A stretch of DNA of 64,000 bases from Herbidospora galbida (GTDB lineage Bacteria; Actinomycetota; Actinomycetes; Streptosporangiales; Streptosporangiaceae): NCBI RefSeq assembly GCF_005233835.1, contig NZ_SZQA01000034.1, positions 35,266 to 99,265 on the forward strand, in the 5' to 3' direction. A program made the position numbers and the translations under genes. The first letter of the stretch is position 1; each line of letters opens with the position of its first letter. Positions 55,318-64,000 of the stretch are shown here, in pieces. Under the pieces are notes generated by a model. The model saw nothing but the letters and a program-made list of their open reading frames with translations. It was not told the DNA's origin and ran no database searches.

Positions 55318-56639
55318 GGTGGATCCACTCCCTGGCGTCGGGGCAGCCGGTGGAGGTGCTCGGGGGGAAGGCCCACGGGCTGGCCGTGCTGCGGCGGCTC
55401 GGGCTGGCCGTGCCCCCCGCGTTCGTCGTCGGCGCCGACGCCTGCCGCGCCTACCTGCGCGACGGCCGCCTGCCGGGCGGGCTGGCCGAGGAGGTGGCGG
55501 CCGCCGTCGCGGCGCTGCCCGCCGGCGAGGTGTCGGTACGGTCGGGCGCGAGCGTCTCGATGCCCGGCATGATGACGACCGTCCTCGGCCTGCCGGCCCA
55601 CCCGGTCGGGCCGATTCTCGACGCGGTCGCCGAGGTCTTCGCCTCGTGGCACACGCCGCGCGCCAGGACGTACCGGGAACTCCACGACATCCCCCACGAC
55701 CTCGGCACCGCCGTGACGATCCAGGCCATGGTGTACGGCGACCGCGACCCCCGCAGCGGAACCGGCGTCGCCTTCACCCGCGACCCGACCACCGGCGCGC
55801 CCGTCCCGTTCGGCGACGTCCTCTACGGGCGGCGGGGCGACGCGGTGGTCTCCGGCCGGGAGCCGACCGTCCCGCTGGGCGACCTGGCCGTGCGGGAACC
55901 GCGCGTGTGGGCCGGACTGACGCGCGCGATGGCGCTCGTCGAAGGGCACTACCGCGACGCGTGCTACCTGGAGTTCACCTACGAGAGCGGCGACCTGTGG
56001 TTCCTCCAGGTGCGTCCCGGCCGGTTCACCGGGGCCGCCGCCGTCGTGGTGGCGGCCGACCTGGCCGACGAGGGCGTTGTCGCACGGTCCGATGCGCTGC
56101 TGCGGGTCGCCCCGGAGGACCTCCGGCGGGTCGCCCGCATCACCGGGCCCGCCGACGTCCTCGCCCGGGGGCTGGGCGCCTGCCCGGGAGTGGCCACCGG
56201 ACGGGTCGCCACCAGCGCCGGCGCGGCGGTCCGGATGGCCGCCGCGGGGCCGGTCGTCCTGGTGCGCCCGGAGACCTCCCCCCTCGACCTGCGCGGCATG
56301 GCGGCCGCCGCCGGGATCGTGACGGCCCGGGGCGGCCCCGCCAGCCACGCGGCCGTCGTGGCCCGCGCGATGGGCAGACCGGCCGTGGTCGGCGCGTCCG
56401 GGCTGGTCGTGTCGGCGGGGTCGGTCCGGGCCGGTGACCGCGTGATCCCCGAGGGCGCGGTCGTCACGATCGACGGGACCAGCGGAGACGTGGCGCTGGG
56501 GGAGCCTCCGGTCACGGCGTCGCTCGCCGACGCCCACGTCCACCGCCTTCTCGGCTGGGCCGACGACGTGTCGGGCGACACCTCCGACCGGCCCGAGCCC
56601 GAACGTCTCCGGGCGGCGCATGCCGTCCTGAGACAGTGA
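55314..56639 (+). CDS. Truncated pyruvate, phosphate dikinase-like protein (ATP-grasp and phosphohistidine domains)
   Basis: 441 residues from a GTG. VEVLGGKAHGLAVLRRLGL, SVRSGASVSMPGMMTTVLGL and SGTGVAFTRDPTTGAP are the PPDK/PEP-synthase ATP-grasp motifs; TARGGPASHAAVVARAMGRP carries the phosphorylated histidine of the swivelling domain. The C-terminal TIM barrel that binds pyruvate or PEP is absent; a full PPDK is about twice as long. The stop is clean, so this is not a frameshift. Either the barrel is supplied by another protein, or the phosphoryl acceptor is something else. Confidence 0.85.
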   Translation: MRWIHSLASGQPVEVLGGKAHGLAVLRRLGLAVPPAFVVGADACRAYLRDGRLPGGLAEEVAAAVAALPAGEVSVRSGASVSMPGMMTTVLGLPAHPVGPILDAVAEVFASWHTPRARTYRELHDIPHDLGTAVTIQAMVYGDRDPRSGTGVAFTRDPTTGAPVPFGDVLYGRRGDAVVSGREPTVPLGDLAVREPRVWAGLTRAMALVEGHYRDACYLEFTYESGDLWFLQVRPGRFTGAAAVVVAADLADEGVVARSDALLRVAPEDLRRVARITGPADVLARGLGACPGVATGRVATSAGAAVRMAAAGPVVLVRPETSPLDLRGMAAAAGIVTARGGPASHAAVVARAMGRPAVVGASGLVVSAGSVRAGDRVIPEGAVVTIDGTSGDVALGEPPVTASLADAHVHRLLGWADDVSGDTSDRPEPERLRAAHAVLRQ

Positions 56640-56755
56640 ATCGGTCATTTTCGTCCCTTGTGTCGCGTGCCCGCTCCGGTGGACGGGCAGATCTCCGGAG
56701 GGTCCGACCCCTCGACGGTGCCCGGAGAAACAGGCGCCGCCTCTGAGGGGACACC

Positions 56756-59011
56756 GTGAACAAGAAGGAAAACCCGGTCGCCAAGGCCGTCGACAAGGTC
56801 ATCGACGCGATCTCCGACCACGGCGGGGAGGAGATCCCGGGACGGCCGGGCAGCATGCCGCCGAGCCTGGCCGAACCGGTCGAGCCGCGCGGACCGCTGA
56901 AGCCCAAGCCCGACCAGCGCGGCCCCGACCCGTTCACGCCGACCGGTCAGCCGTCGGGAGACACCACCGAGACACGGGCGCAGGGCGGCGCCTACCTGAC
57001 GACCGCGACCGGCACGCGACTGCCGGACACCGACCACTCGCTCAAGGCGGGCCCGCGCGGCCCGGTGCTGCTGCGCGACCACCACCTGCGCGAGAAGATC
57101 ACCCACTTCGACCACGAGCGCATCCCCGAGCGGGTCGTGCACGCCCGCGGCGCCGCCGCCCACGGCGTCTTCCGCGCCTACGGCACCGCCGCCAACGTGA
57201 CCAAGGCGGCCTTCCTGGCCAAGGACGTGGAGACCCCCGTCTTCGTGCGCTTCTCCACCGTGCTCGGCTCGCGCGGCTCGGCCGACGCCGTCCGCGACAC
57301 CCGGGGATTCGCGACGAAGTTCTACACCTCCGAGGGCATCTTCGACCTGGTCGGCAACAACATCCCGGTCTTCTTCATCCAGGACGCGATCAAGTTCCCG
57401 GACATCATCCACGCCGGCAAGCCCCACCCCGACCGCGAGATCCCGCAGGCGCAGAGCGCCCACGACACCTTCTGGGACTTCGTCTCGCTGCACACCGAGG
57501 CGACCCACCACACGCTGTGGAACATGTCCGACCGGGGGATCCCCCGGTCGTACCGGATGATGGAGGGCTTCGGGGTCCACACCTTCCGGCTGGTCGCCGA
57601 GGACGGTGCGACGACGCTGGTGAAGTTCCACTGGAAGCCGAAGGCGGGCGTCCACTCCCTGGTGTGGGAGGAGGCCCAGATCGTCAACGGGGTCGACCCC
57701 GACTTCCACCGCCGCGACCTGGCCGACGCCATCGAGGCGGGGGCCTACCCCGAGTGGGAGTTCGGCATCCAGATCCTCCCCGACACCGGCGAGCAGACGT
57801 TCGAGGGCATCGACCTGCTCGACCCGACGAAGATCGTGCCCGAGGAGCTCGCGCCGGTCCAGCCGATCGGCCTGCTCACGCTGAACGCCAACCCGGCCAA
57901 CTTCTTCGCCGAGACCGAGCAGGTCGCCTTCCACGTGGGTCACGTGGTGCCCGGCATCGACGTGACCGACGACCCGCTGATGGCGGGCCGGCTGTTCTCC
58001 TATCTCGACACGCAGATCAGCCGCCTGGGCGGCCCGAACTTCGACCAGCTGCCGATCAACCGCACCCACGCCCCGGTCAACGACATGCTGCGCGACGGCA
58101 TGCACCAGACCGCCGTGCACACCGGGGTCGCGCCCTACCGGCCCAACTCCCTCGACGGCGGGTGCCCCTTCCAGGCGCCGGGCGGCTACGTCGAGGTGCC
58201 GTACCCGGTCGAGGCGGCGGCCCGCGGACGGGTGGCGCCGGCCTCCTTCGACGACCACTTCAGCCAGCCGCGCCTGTTCTGGCTGAGCATGTCGCCGGTG
58301 GAGCAGGCCCACATCATCGCCGCCTACACCTTCGAGCTGAGCAAGGTGTTCGAGCAGACCATCAGAGAGCGGCAGCTCCAGGTCCTGGCGCGGATCGACC
58401 CCTACCTGTGCGAGCAGGTCGCCCTCGGCCTCGGCCTGCCGGTCCCGGAGGGCAAGCCCGAGGTGTACGTCGAGCCCAGCCCCGCCCTGTCACAGGTCGG
58501 CAAGACGTGGCCGACCAAGGGCCGGATCATCGGCATCGTGGCGGGCGGCGACCTGGAGGCCCTGCGGACGGTCCGCCAGACGGTCCTCGACGGCGGCATG
58601 GTGCCGCTGGTCATCGCCCCCACCGGCGGCGTGCTGCCCGGCCCGGGTGACCCGGTCTCGGTCCAGCGGACCTTCGCCGCCGCCCGGTCGGTGGAGTTCG
58701 ACGCCATCGTCGTCGCGGGCGCCCCCGCACCCGGCACCGACGCCATCGGGGCCCGTGACGCCAAGGCCGGCCTGAGCGGGCCCGTCGACCCGCGCGTCTC
58801 GCTGATGCTGAACGAGGCCTACCGGCACGGCAAGCCGCTGGGCGGCTGGGACGGCGCGGCCGAGGCGTTCGCCTCGGCGGGCATCCCGCCCGGCGCGCCC
58901 GGCGTGGTCGTCGGCGAGGCGGGCCCGGCGGTGCTGGGCGAGGTCGTCACCCTGCTGGGCGGCCACCGCGTCTGGGCGCGTTTCCCGGCCTCTCTGGGCC
59001 CGAACGCCTGA
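56756..59011 (+). CDS. katE: Large-subunit monofunctional catalase (HPII/KatE type)
   Basis: 751 residues from a GTG with GAGGGG upstream. It breaks down hydrogen peroxide. Catalytic histidine H129 ([12 protein letters not shown]), asparagine in [11 protein letters not shown] (about 200) and proximal tyrosine in RLFSYLDTQ (about 415) match E. coli HPII H128, N201 and Y415. The C-terminal flavodoxin-like/glutaminase-like domain of large catalases is present ([20 protein letters not shown], then [13 protein letters not shown]). The 116-bp upstream region holds no obvious regulator site. Confidence 0.96.
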   Translation: MNKKENPVAKAVDKVIDAISDHGGEEIPGRPGSMPPSLAEPVEPRGPLKPKPDQRGPDPFTPTGQPSGDTTETRAQGGAYLTTATGTRLPDTDHSLKAGPRGPVLLRDHHLREKITHFDHERIPERVVHARGAAAHGVFRAYGTAANVTKAAFLAKDVETPVFVRFSTVLGSRGSADAVRDTRGFATKFYTSEGIFDLVGNNIPVFFIQDAIKFPDIIHAGKPHPDREIPQAQSAHDTFWDFVSLHTEATHHTLWNMSDRGIPRSYRMMEGFGVHTFRLVAEDGATTLVKFHWKPKAGVHSLVWEEAQIVNGVDPDFHRRDLADAIEAGAYPEWEFGIQILPDTGEQTFEGIDLLDPTKIVPEELAPVQPIGLLTLNANPANFFAETEQVAFHVGHVVPGIDVTDDPLMAGRLFSYLDTQISRLGGPNFDQLPINRTHAPVNDMLRDGMHQTAVHTGVAPYRPNSLDGGCPFQAPGGYVEVPYPVEAAARGRVAPASFDDHFSQPRLFWLSMSPVEQAHIIAAYTFELSKVFEQTIRERQLQVLARIDPYLCEQVALGLGLPVPEGKPEVYVEPSPALSQVGKTWPTKGRIIGIVAGGDLEALRTVRQTVLDGGMVPLVIAPTGGVLPGPGDPVSVQRTFAAARSVEFDAIVVAGAPAPGTDAIGARDAKAGLSGPVDPRVSLMLNEAYRHGKPLGGWDGAAEAFASAGIPPGAPGVVVGEAGPAVLGEVVTLLGGHRVWARFPASLGPNA

Positions 59012-59015
59012 AGGG

Positions 59016-59564
59016 CTAGATGTCGAGGTCCTCGACGACGGGCCGCCGGCCGAGATCGGTGATCATGGCGTAGAACTCGTCGGGGACCCTGCCCCGGAGG
59101 TCCTCGAACGTGTCGAGGACCTCGATGGTGGCCTCGCCCTGGATGAACCCCCAGTCGGAGTCGGCCAGGCCGAGGTAGGTGCGCAACGCCTCACGGGAGA
59201 ACAGCCCCGACAGCCAGTTGTCGGAGTCGCGGGTCATGCTGTCGGTCCACTCGGGCGACCGTTCGAGGTGCAGGACGTACTTGCCCTTGCGCGAACGGTA
59301 GACCCGGAACGTCTCGGTCCGCTGGCCCACCATGCGGCTCCACTCGCCGAGCAGCACCCCGGAGAAGCGCTGCTTGCGCACCGCCGCGCCCTGCCCGACC
59401 TTCACGATGACCTCTTCGTAGCCTTCCTCCCGGCCCTCCTCCACCTCGACGTAGCGCCGCAGGGCGGTGCTGATCGCGGCCGAGAGCTTGCCGCCGGCGA
59501 GCTCGGTGGCCCGCTGGAAGAGCGGCAGGTCGTCATCCGAGACGTAGATCGTCTTATTGGGCAT
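59016..59564 (-). CDS. EXLDI-family protein
   Basis: 182 residues from the ATG at 59564. The N-terminus (MPNKTIYVSDDDLPLFQRAT, then GKLSAAISTALRRYVE) looks like a ribbon-helix-helix domain. The middle is a strand-rich domain (FRVYRSRKGKYVLHLERSPE). The C-terminus VVEDLDI fits the EXLDI ending that names the family. Function is unknown; the fold suggests a DNA-binding autoregulator with a sensor part. It overlaps the methyltransferase gene by 11 bases. Confidence 0.85.
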   Translation of the reverse strand: MPNKTIYVSDDDLPLFQRATELAGGKLSAAISTALRRYVEVEEGREEGYEEVIVKVGQGAAVRKQRFSGVLLGEWSRMVGQRTETFRVYRSRKGKYVLHLERSPEWTDSMTRDSDNWLSGLFSREALRTYLGLADSDWGFIQGEATIEVLDTFEDLRGRVPDEFYAMITDLGRRPVVEDLDI

Positions 59565-60396
59565 CGTCGGCCTCCTCCGTATGCGCATAAGTATACGTAT
59601 GTTGCGCGGGGCGCCAGAGCCTGATCTCCGTCGCCGGGAGGCGCTCGGGGAACGGGCCCTCGCCGAGCAGCGCCCGCAGGTCGCGTTCGAAGTCGGCGAG
59701 CCGGTCGCCGAACAGGTGCGGCGCGGAGTCGGACCGGGAGAACGTCCATGCCACGAGGTCGTCGGCCGTGCGGGTGATCATCTCACCCGCCGGGACGACG
59801 ACGCGTTCGGCCGCGCCGAACCCGGCCCGCGCCAGGACGAGGTCCTCCCGCCCCGGCGTCCCGTTCACGAGCACGCCTTGCCCCGCGCGGCGCACCGGGC
59901 CGAGATACCGGCGGACCAGGTCGCCGATCTTCGCGTACGGAGGAGCGGCCGGGCCCCGCACATCGCCGATCTGCACGAACGCCCCACCGGGCGCCAGCAT
60001 CCGAAAGACGGTCGCGGCGACGCGGTCGCGGTCGGTCCAGTGGAACGACTGGGCGAACACCACGGCCTGGAACGCGCCCAGGCCGCCGGGCAGGTCTTCG
60101 GCCCTCCCGGCCACCCAGCGGACGTTGGTCACCCCCCGGAGGCCGGCCTGCCGCCGGGCCTCGGCCAGCATGCCGGGGTCGGGGTCCAGGCCGATCGCCT
60201 CGCCGACGAAGGGGGCCATCGGGAGGGTGACGGTCCCCGGGCCGCAGCCGACGTCGAGCAGCCGGCTCCGTTGGTCGAGGCCGAGGGCGGTGGCCAGCGT
60301 CTCGGCGTAGCCGGGGGCGTAGGGGAGCCGGCCGCGCGCGTAGTGGGCCGCGGCGCCCTCGAACAGGGTCTCGTCCCAGCGCCATCCGTCAGCCAT
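59554..60396 (-). CDS. SAM-dependent methyltransferase of the EXLDI operon
   Basis: 280 residues. RLLDVGCGPGTVTLPMAP is motif I, AIGLDPDPGMLAEARRQA the acidic loop, and VVFAQSFHWTDRDRVAAT resembles small-molecule methyltransferases such as UbiE/trans-aconitate types. It overlaps the MFS gene before it by 8 bases and the EXLDI gene after it by 11. The substrate is unknown; the operon suggests methylation of a product of the PLP enzyme. Confidence 0.88.
   Translation of the reverse strand: MADGWRWDETLFEGAAAHYARGRLPYAPGYAETLATALGLDQRSRLLDVGCGPGTVTLPMAPFVGEAIGLDPDPGMLAEARRQAGLRGVTNVRWVAGRAEDLPGGLGAFQAVVFAQSFHWTDRDRVAATVFRMLAPGGAFVQIGDVRGPAAPPYAKIGDLVRRYLGPVRRAGQGVLVNGTPGREDLVLARAGFGAAERVVVPAGEMITRTADDLVAWTFSRSDSAPHLFGDRLADFERDLRALLGEGPFPERLPATEIRLWRPAQHTYTYAHTEEADDAQ
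59580..59600. promoter_or_regulatory. Palindromic AT-rich sites before the EXLDI gene
   Basis: TATGCGCATA (59580-59589) and ATACGTAT (59593-59600) are two perfect palindromes in the 3' end of the methyltransferase gene, 15-40 bases before the EXLDI start, in an AT-rich island. A possible autoregulatory site for the RHH-like EXLDI protein. Confidence 0.45.
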
Positions 60397-61561
60397 GCGA
60401 CCACGGTAGCGGCCGGGTGAGGCCCGAGCGGCCGAGGAGGTGGACGCCCGCCGCGCACCCCGCCCCCAGGCAGGCCAGCACCACCCACAGCAGGACCGCC
60501 CGGTCGAGCAGCGCCCCCACGGCCAGGTTGCCCGCGGTGATCCCGATCCCGGCGATCGAGTTGTACAGGCCGTAGTGCGTGGCGACGAGCCGCCCGCCCG
60601 ACAGGGCCACGACGGTGTCCATCTCGAACGGGTACGTCAGCGCCGTGCCCACCCCCAGCAGCGCCGCGCACAGCAGCACCGCGCCCGGCCACGTCGTCAG
60701 CGTCAGCGGCGCGAACGCCGCGCCCATCGACGCGAGACCCCACGTCATGGCCTGCGCCGGCGTCCACCGCGCGCGGGCCCACGCGGTGATCCGCAGCTGC
60801 CCGAGCACCGCGATCCCGCCCGACACCACGAACAGCAGCGTCACCGCGCCCGGGTCGCCGAGGGCCAGCGGCAGCGCCAGGTAGACCTGGAACGACAGCA
60901 CGTACGACCCCGTCATCACCCCCGCGAACAGCACGAAGGGCCGGTTGGCCAGCACGGTCCGCCAGTCGGCCAGCACCCCCTCCGGCGCGGCCCGCGACCC
61001 GGGGCCGGGCGGCAGCGCGAGCACCTGCACGGCCGTCAGCGCCGCGAACAGCCCGGCCGCCACCGCGCACACCAGCCGGAAGTCGGCCGCCATCAGGGCC
61101 AGCCCGATCCCCGGCCCGACCAGGATCCCGGCCTGGTAGAAGACGTTGAACAGGGCGAACGCCTCGACCCGCCGCTCACCGGCCGTATGCGCGAGATAGG
61201 CCCGTACGGCCGGATTGAACAGCGCCCCCGCGAAGCCGGTCATCGCCGAGGCGGCGAGCAGCACCGGCAGCGTGGTCGCGAACCCGAGCAGCGCGAACCC
61301 GAGGGTCCGCAGCAGGCACCCGGCGATGATGACCGGCCGGTAGCCGAGCCGGTCGGCGAGGGTGCCGCCGAGCAGGAACAGGCCCTGCTGGCTGAGGTTG
61401 CGCACCCCGAGCACCAGCCCGACCGTCCAGCCCGCCAGCCCCAGCCCGCCGGACAGGTGCCCGGCCAGGAACGGCATCAGCAGGTAGAACGCCACGTTGA
61501 TGGTGAACTGGTTGACCATCAGCAGCCGGGCCGTCGCGTCGAACGAGCGCCAGGCCCTCAC
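60389..61561 (-). CDS. MFS transporter
   Basis: 390 residues from a GTG overlapping the stop of the PLP enzyme gene. About 11-12 hydrophobic helices (for example [20 protein letters not shown] and [20 protein letters not shown]). [20 protein letters not shown] is the MFS cytoplasmic A-loop. Its position in the operon suggests export of a compound made by the PLP enzyme and methyltransferase. Confidence 0.9.
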   Translation of the reverse strand: MRAWRSFDATARLLMVNQFTINVAFYLLMPFLAGHLSGGLGLAGWTVGLVLGVRNLSQQGLFLLGGTLADRLGYRPVIIAGCLLRTLGFALLGFATTLPVLLAASAMTGFAGALFNPAVRAYLAHTAGERRVEAFALFNVFYQAGILVGPGIGLALMAADFRLVCAVAAGLFAALTAVQVLALPPGPGSRAAPEGVLADWRTVLANRPFVLFAGVMTGSYVLSFQVYLALPLALGDPGAVTLLFVVSGGIAVLGQLRITAWARARWTPAQAMTWGLASMGAAFAPLTLTTWPGAVLLCAALLGVGTALTYPFEMDTVVALSGGRLVATHYGLYNSIAGIGITAGNLAVGALLDRAVLLWVVLACLGAGCAAGVHLLGRSGLTRPLPWSHG

Positions 61562-62571
61562 CGGATCACCATCCGCGTCCAGCGGGTCACCTCGGCCTCG
61601 TCGGCCGTCTTGATCTCGTCGGGTTCGGCGGCTGGCGGCCGGTGCAGCAGGCCGTGGGCGGCGCAGTAGGCGTCGTCGTAAATCGTCGAGCCGTAGCGGG
61701 CCGGGCCGTCGGGGAAGACGGCGGCGATCCGGGTGTCCGGCGGCAGGGTCCGGGCCAGCCACGACGCGACGACGGTGACCGCGCCGACGCTCCACCCGCC
61801 GGTCGTGTAGTGGGTCGCGGCGAGGGTCCGGCAGGCCCAGACCGCCTCGTGGGCGGCGACCCAGTGGACCTCGTCGAACTCCTCGTGCGCGACGTTGCGC
61901 GGGTGGATGCTGCTGCCCAGGCCGCGCATCAGCCGGGGCCGCGCCGGCTGTCCGAAGATCGTCGATCCGACCGCGTCGACGCCCACGAGGCTGACCCGCC
62001 GGTGGCGCCGCCGCAGCGCCTTCGTCACCCCGGCCGAGTGGCCGCCGGTCCCGACGCTGCACACCAGCACGTCGACCCGCCCGAGCTGCTCGGCCAGCTC
62101 GCCCGCCAGGCCGGCGTACGCGCCGACGTTGTCGGGGTTGGCGTACTGGTCGGGGCAGTAGGCCCCGGGATGCTCCGCCAGCAGCTCGGCCACCCGGTCG
62201 AGCCGGGCCCGCTGCCACCCCCCGGCCGGATGCGGCCGGTCCACCGTCACGACCCGCACGCCGTAGGCGGTGAGCAGCCGGTGGACCAGGGTCTCCATGC
62301 CGGGGTCGGTGACGACGGTGACCGGATGGCCGTACACGATCCCGGCGAGGGCCAGCCCCAGGCCGAACGTGCCCGACGTCGACTCCACGATCATCGCGCC
62401 GGGGGCGAGCTCGCCGCGCTCCCTGGCCCGCTCGACGATGTGCAGGGCGGCCCGGTCTTTGAGGCCGCCGGGGTTGACCGCCTCCAGCTTGGCCCAGAAG
62501 CCACGCCCGGCGGGGGCGAAGGGCTCGGTGATCAGGCGTACCGGGGTGCCACCCACCAGATGAGAAGACAT
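61558..62571 (-). CDS. Cysteine synthase-like PLP enzyme
   Basis: 337 residues from the ATG at 62571. [20 protein letters not shown] contains the PLP lysine, and [18 protein letters not shown] the phosphate-binding GTGG loop. The carboxylate-binding loop that reads TSGNTG in cysteine synthases is [10 protein letters not shown] here, so the substrate probably is not O-acetylserine. A C-terminal segment (about 300-337) extends beyond the usual fold. It starts the four-gene operon. Confidence 0.88.
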   Translation of the reverse strand: MSSHLVGGTPVRLITEPFAPAGRGFWAKLEAVNPGGLKDRAALHIVERARERGELAPGAMIVESTSGTFGLGLALAGIVYGHPVTVVTDPGMETLVHRLLTAYGVRVVTVDRPHPAGGWQRARLDRVAELLAEHPGAYCPDQYANPDNVGAYAGLAGELAEQLGRVDVLVCSVGTGGHSAGVTKALRRRHRRVSLVGVDAVGSTIFGQPARPRLMRGLGSSIHPRNVAHEEFDEVHWVAAHEAVWACRTLAATHYTTGGWSVGAVTVVASWLARTLPPDTRIAAVFPDGPARYGSTIYDDAYCAAHGLLHRPPAAEPDEIKTADEAEVTRWTRMVIR

Positions 62572-62683
62572 GTCGTCACGCAAAGTAACCGAACTTTCCG
62601 CGCGTTTGGTGGTGCCCCGCCGGTCCCGGCCGGTGGGGCGGCGGATAATCGATCAGCCCCCCTGCCGTACCGAAGGGGGAGAC

Positions 62684-63949
62684 GTGACCCTGTCACGCCG
62701 CGCGATGCTCACCGGCCTGCCGCTGTCGTTCGTGGCCCGACCCGCGACCGCGGTGGCGAGGCCCTCGGGCGCCCCCGGGGAGATCGCGCGGAACGAGCCG
62801 TACTGGCGGTCGGTGGGGGCGGCGTTCCGGGTCGACCCGGGCTTCGTGAACCTGGAGAACGGCTACTTCGGCAGCATGCCCGAACCCGTCAGGCTGGCCT
62901 ACCACGCGCACTCCGACCGGCTGAACGCGGAGAACAGCCGGCTGCTGCGGATGGCGTACAGGGAGAAGGCCGAGGAGGCCGCCGCGCGCGTCGCGGGCCT
63001 GCTCGGCGTGACGAAGGAGGAGATCGCCTTCACCCGGGGCGGCACCGAGGCCCTGCAGAACCTGATCACCGGCTACCGGCGGCTCGCCCCCGGCGACGCC
63101 GTCATGTACGCCGACCTCGACTTCCACACCGGCCAGTCGGCCCTGAAGTGGCTGGCCGACCGGCACGGCGCCCGCGTCGAACGCCTGGTGATCCCCGAAC
63201 CGGCCACCCGCCGGGCCGTCCTGGACGCCTACGCCGCCGCCCTGGAGACGACCCCGCGCCTGCGGCTGCTGCTGCTCAGCCACATGAACAACCGCACCGG
63301 CCTGGTCGTGCCGGTGGCCGAGATCGTCGACCTGGCCCGTGAGAAGGGCGTCGACGTGATCGTCGACGCCGCCCACTCGTGGGGCCACCTCGATTTCACC
63401 CTGCCGCGGCTGAAGGCCGACTTCGGCGTCTTCTCGCTGCACAAGTGGATGGGCGCGCCCCTGGGCAGCGGCTTCCTCTACATCCGCAAGGAGCGCCTGG
63501 CCGACGTCGCCCCCGTCTTCGGCGACGAGTCGCAGGTGGCCGACATCCGGTCGAGGGTCCACTCGGGCACCATGGACGTCGCCCCCATCCTCAGCGTCGG
63601 CGCCGCCCTCGACTTCCACGAGACCCTCGGCGCTCCGGTGAAGGAGGCCCGCCTGCGCTACCTGCGCGACCGCTGGGTCCACCAGGTCCGCGACCTGCCC
63701 GTCGAGATCCTCACCCCCGACGACCCGGCCATGTACGGCGGCATGACCGCCTTCCGCCTCGCGGGCCGCACCTCCAAGGCCGACAACACCGCCGTCGTCG
63801 ACCACCTCTACACCCGGCACCGGATCTTCACCGTCCACCGCGACGGCGTCACGAAGGGGGACTGCGTCCGCGTGACGCCGGCCCTGTTCACCTCGGCCGA
63901 CGACGTCGACCGCCTCGCCGCCGCCCTGCGGGAGCTCGCCGGGCGCTGA
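62684..63949 (+). CDS. Tat-exported class V aminotransferase-fold protein
   Basis: 421 residues from a GTG with GGGGGAGAC upstream. MTLSRRAMLTGLPLSFVARP is a twin-arginine signal (SRRAML). The rest is a PLP-dependent class V aminotransferase/isopenicillin-N-epimerase-like fold: FVNLENGYFGSMPEPVRLAY, FTRGGTEALQNLITGYRR, IVDAAHSWGHLDF, and the PLP lysine in FSLHKWMGAPLGSGFLYI. Divergent from the PLP-enzyme operon; the 112 bp between contain a hairpin (62614-62639). Confidence 0.9.
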   Translation: MTLSRRAMLTGLPLSFVARPATAVARPSGAPGEIARNEPYWRSVGAAFRVDPGFVNLENGYFGSMPEPVRLAYHAHSDRLNAENSRLLRMAYREKAEEAAARVAGLLGVTKEEIAFTRGGTEALQNLITGYRRLAPGDAVMYADLDFHTGQSALKWLADRHGARVERLVIPEPATRRAVLDAYAAALETTPRLRLLLLSHMNNRTGLVVPVAEIVDLAREKGVDVIVDAAHSWGHLDFTLPRLKADFGVFSLHKWMGAPLGSGFLYIRKERLADVAPVFGDESQVADIRSRVHSGTMDVAPILSVGAALDFHETLGAPVKEARLRYLRDRWVHQVRDLPVEILTPDDPAMYGGMTAFRLAGRTSKADNTAVVDHLYTRHRIFTVHRDGVTKGDCVRVTPALFTSADDVDRLAAALRELAGR

Positions 63950-63953
63950 CGGG

Positions 63954-64000
63954 TCAGGCCGCCGCGGGCGCGGCCGGGGGTGCGGCCGGCGGCGGGGCCG
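63954..64000 (-). CDS. C-terminal end of a convergent gene (Ala/Pro-rich)
   Basis: A TGA at 63954-63956 on the minus strand follows a frame encoding PPAAPPAAPAAA to the right edge. It is the likely end of a gene with a low-complexity tail, only 5 bp from the previous stop. Nothing more can be said from 47 bases. Confidence 0.4.
   Translation of the reverse strand, partial: APPPAAPPAAPAAA

Overview
The window is about 64 kb of very GC-rich, densely packed actinomycete DNA. GTG starts, four-base ATGA/GTGA overlaps, an Lsr2-type protein, a large AfsR/SARP regulator, DUF5753-type XRE and S-adenosyl-methyltransferase (PF04672-like) genes, and an EXLDI protein together point to a filamentous actinomycete. 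A Streptosporangiaceae-like organism (Nonomuraea/Streptosporangium relatives) is my best guess; this is inference from gene content, not a computed placement.

Region 1 (1-5.1 kb) is accessory. A caspase-like peptidase/STAND ATPase gene runs off the left edge, translationally coupled to a small membrane protein resembling EACC1. Beside it is a graveyard of mobile DNA: an ABC-ATPase scrap, two tandem 12-bp palindromes, a DDE transposase scrap, a frameshifted tyrosine recombinase and a 3' tRNA fragment that looks like an attachment-site relic. Region 2 (5.1-25.5 kb) is mostly chromosomal housekeeping: a MazF-like pair, MBL hydrolase, Lsr2, PHP phosphoesterase, FAD monooxygenase with a divergent TetR, methionine aminopeptidase, Tex, a two-propeller WD40 protein, a secreted GH18 chitinase, a TetR/SDR pair and RecQ.

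Region 3 (24-32 kb) is a complete-looking 4-hydroxybenzoate/protocatechuate operon, pcaI-J-H-G-B-L-pobA, divergent from a regulator made of two fused IclR modules. It lacks only the final thiolase (pcaF) within the window. Region 4 (32-38.5 kb) has two methyltransferases, a CGNR zinc-finger protein and Ppx/GppA. It also has a second accessory patch: a DUF6461-like gene interrupted by an amber codon between two IS30 scraps, an odd small protein and an XRE/DUF5753 regulator.

Region 5 (38.5-54.7 kb) carries a PH-domain membrane protein, a GH38 alpha-mannosidase with a coupled parvulin-like protein, a WS/DGAT acyltransferase, a DrrAB-type exporter and an AfsR-type regulator. It ends in a minus-strand run of lipoprotein, HD hydrolase, ABC ATPase, ABC permease and Ser/Thr kinase. 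Region 6 (54.7-64 kb) has a winged-helix gene coupled to a truncated pyruvate-phosphate-dikinase-like protein, then a large KatE catalase. Next comes a tightly overlapping four-gene operon (cysteine-synthase-like PLP enzyme, MFS exporter, methyltransferase, EXLDI protein), divergent from a Tat-exported class-V aminotransferase-fold protein. That operon and the left-edge caspase/STAND pair are the most interesting systems in the window.
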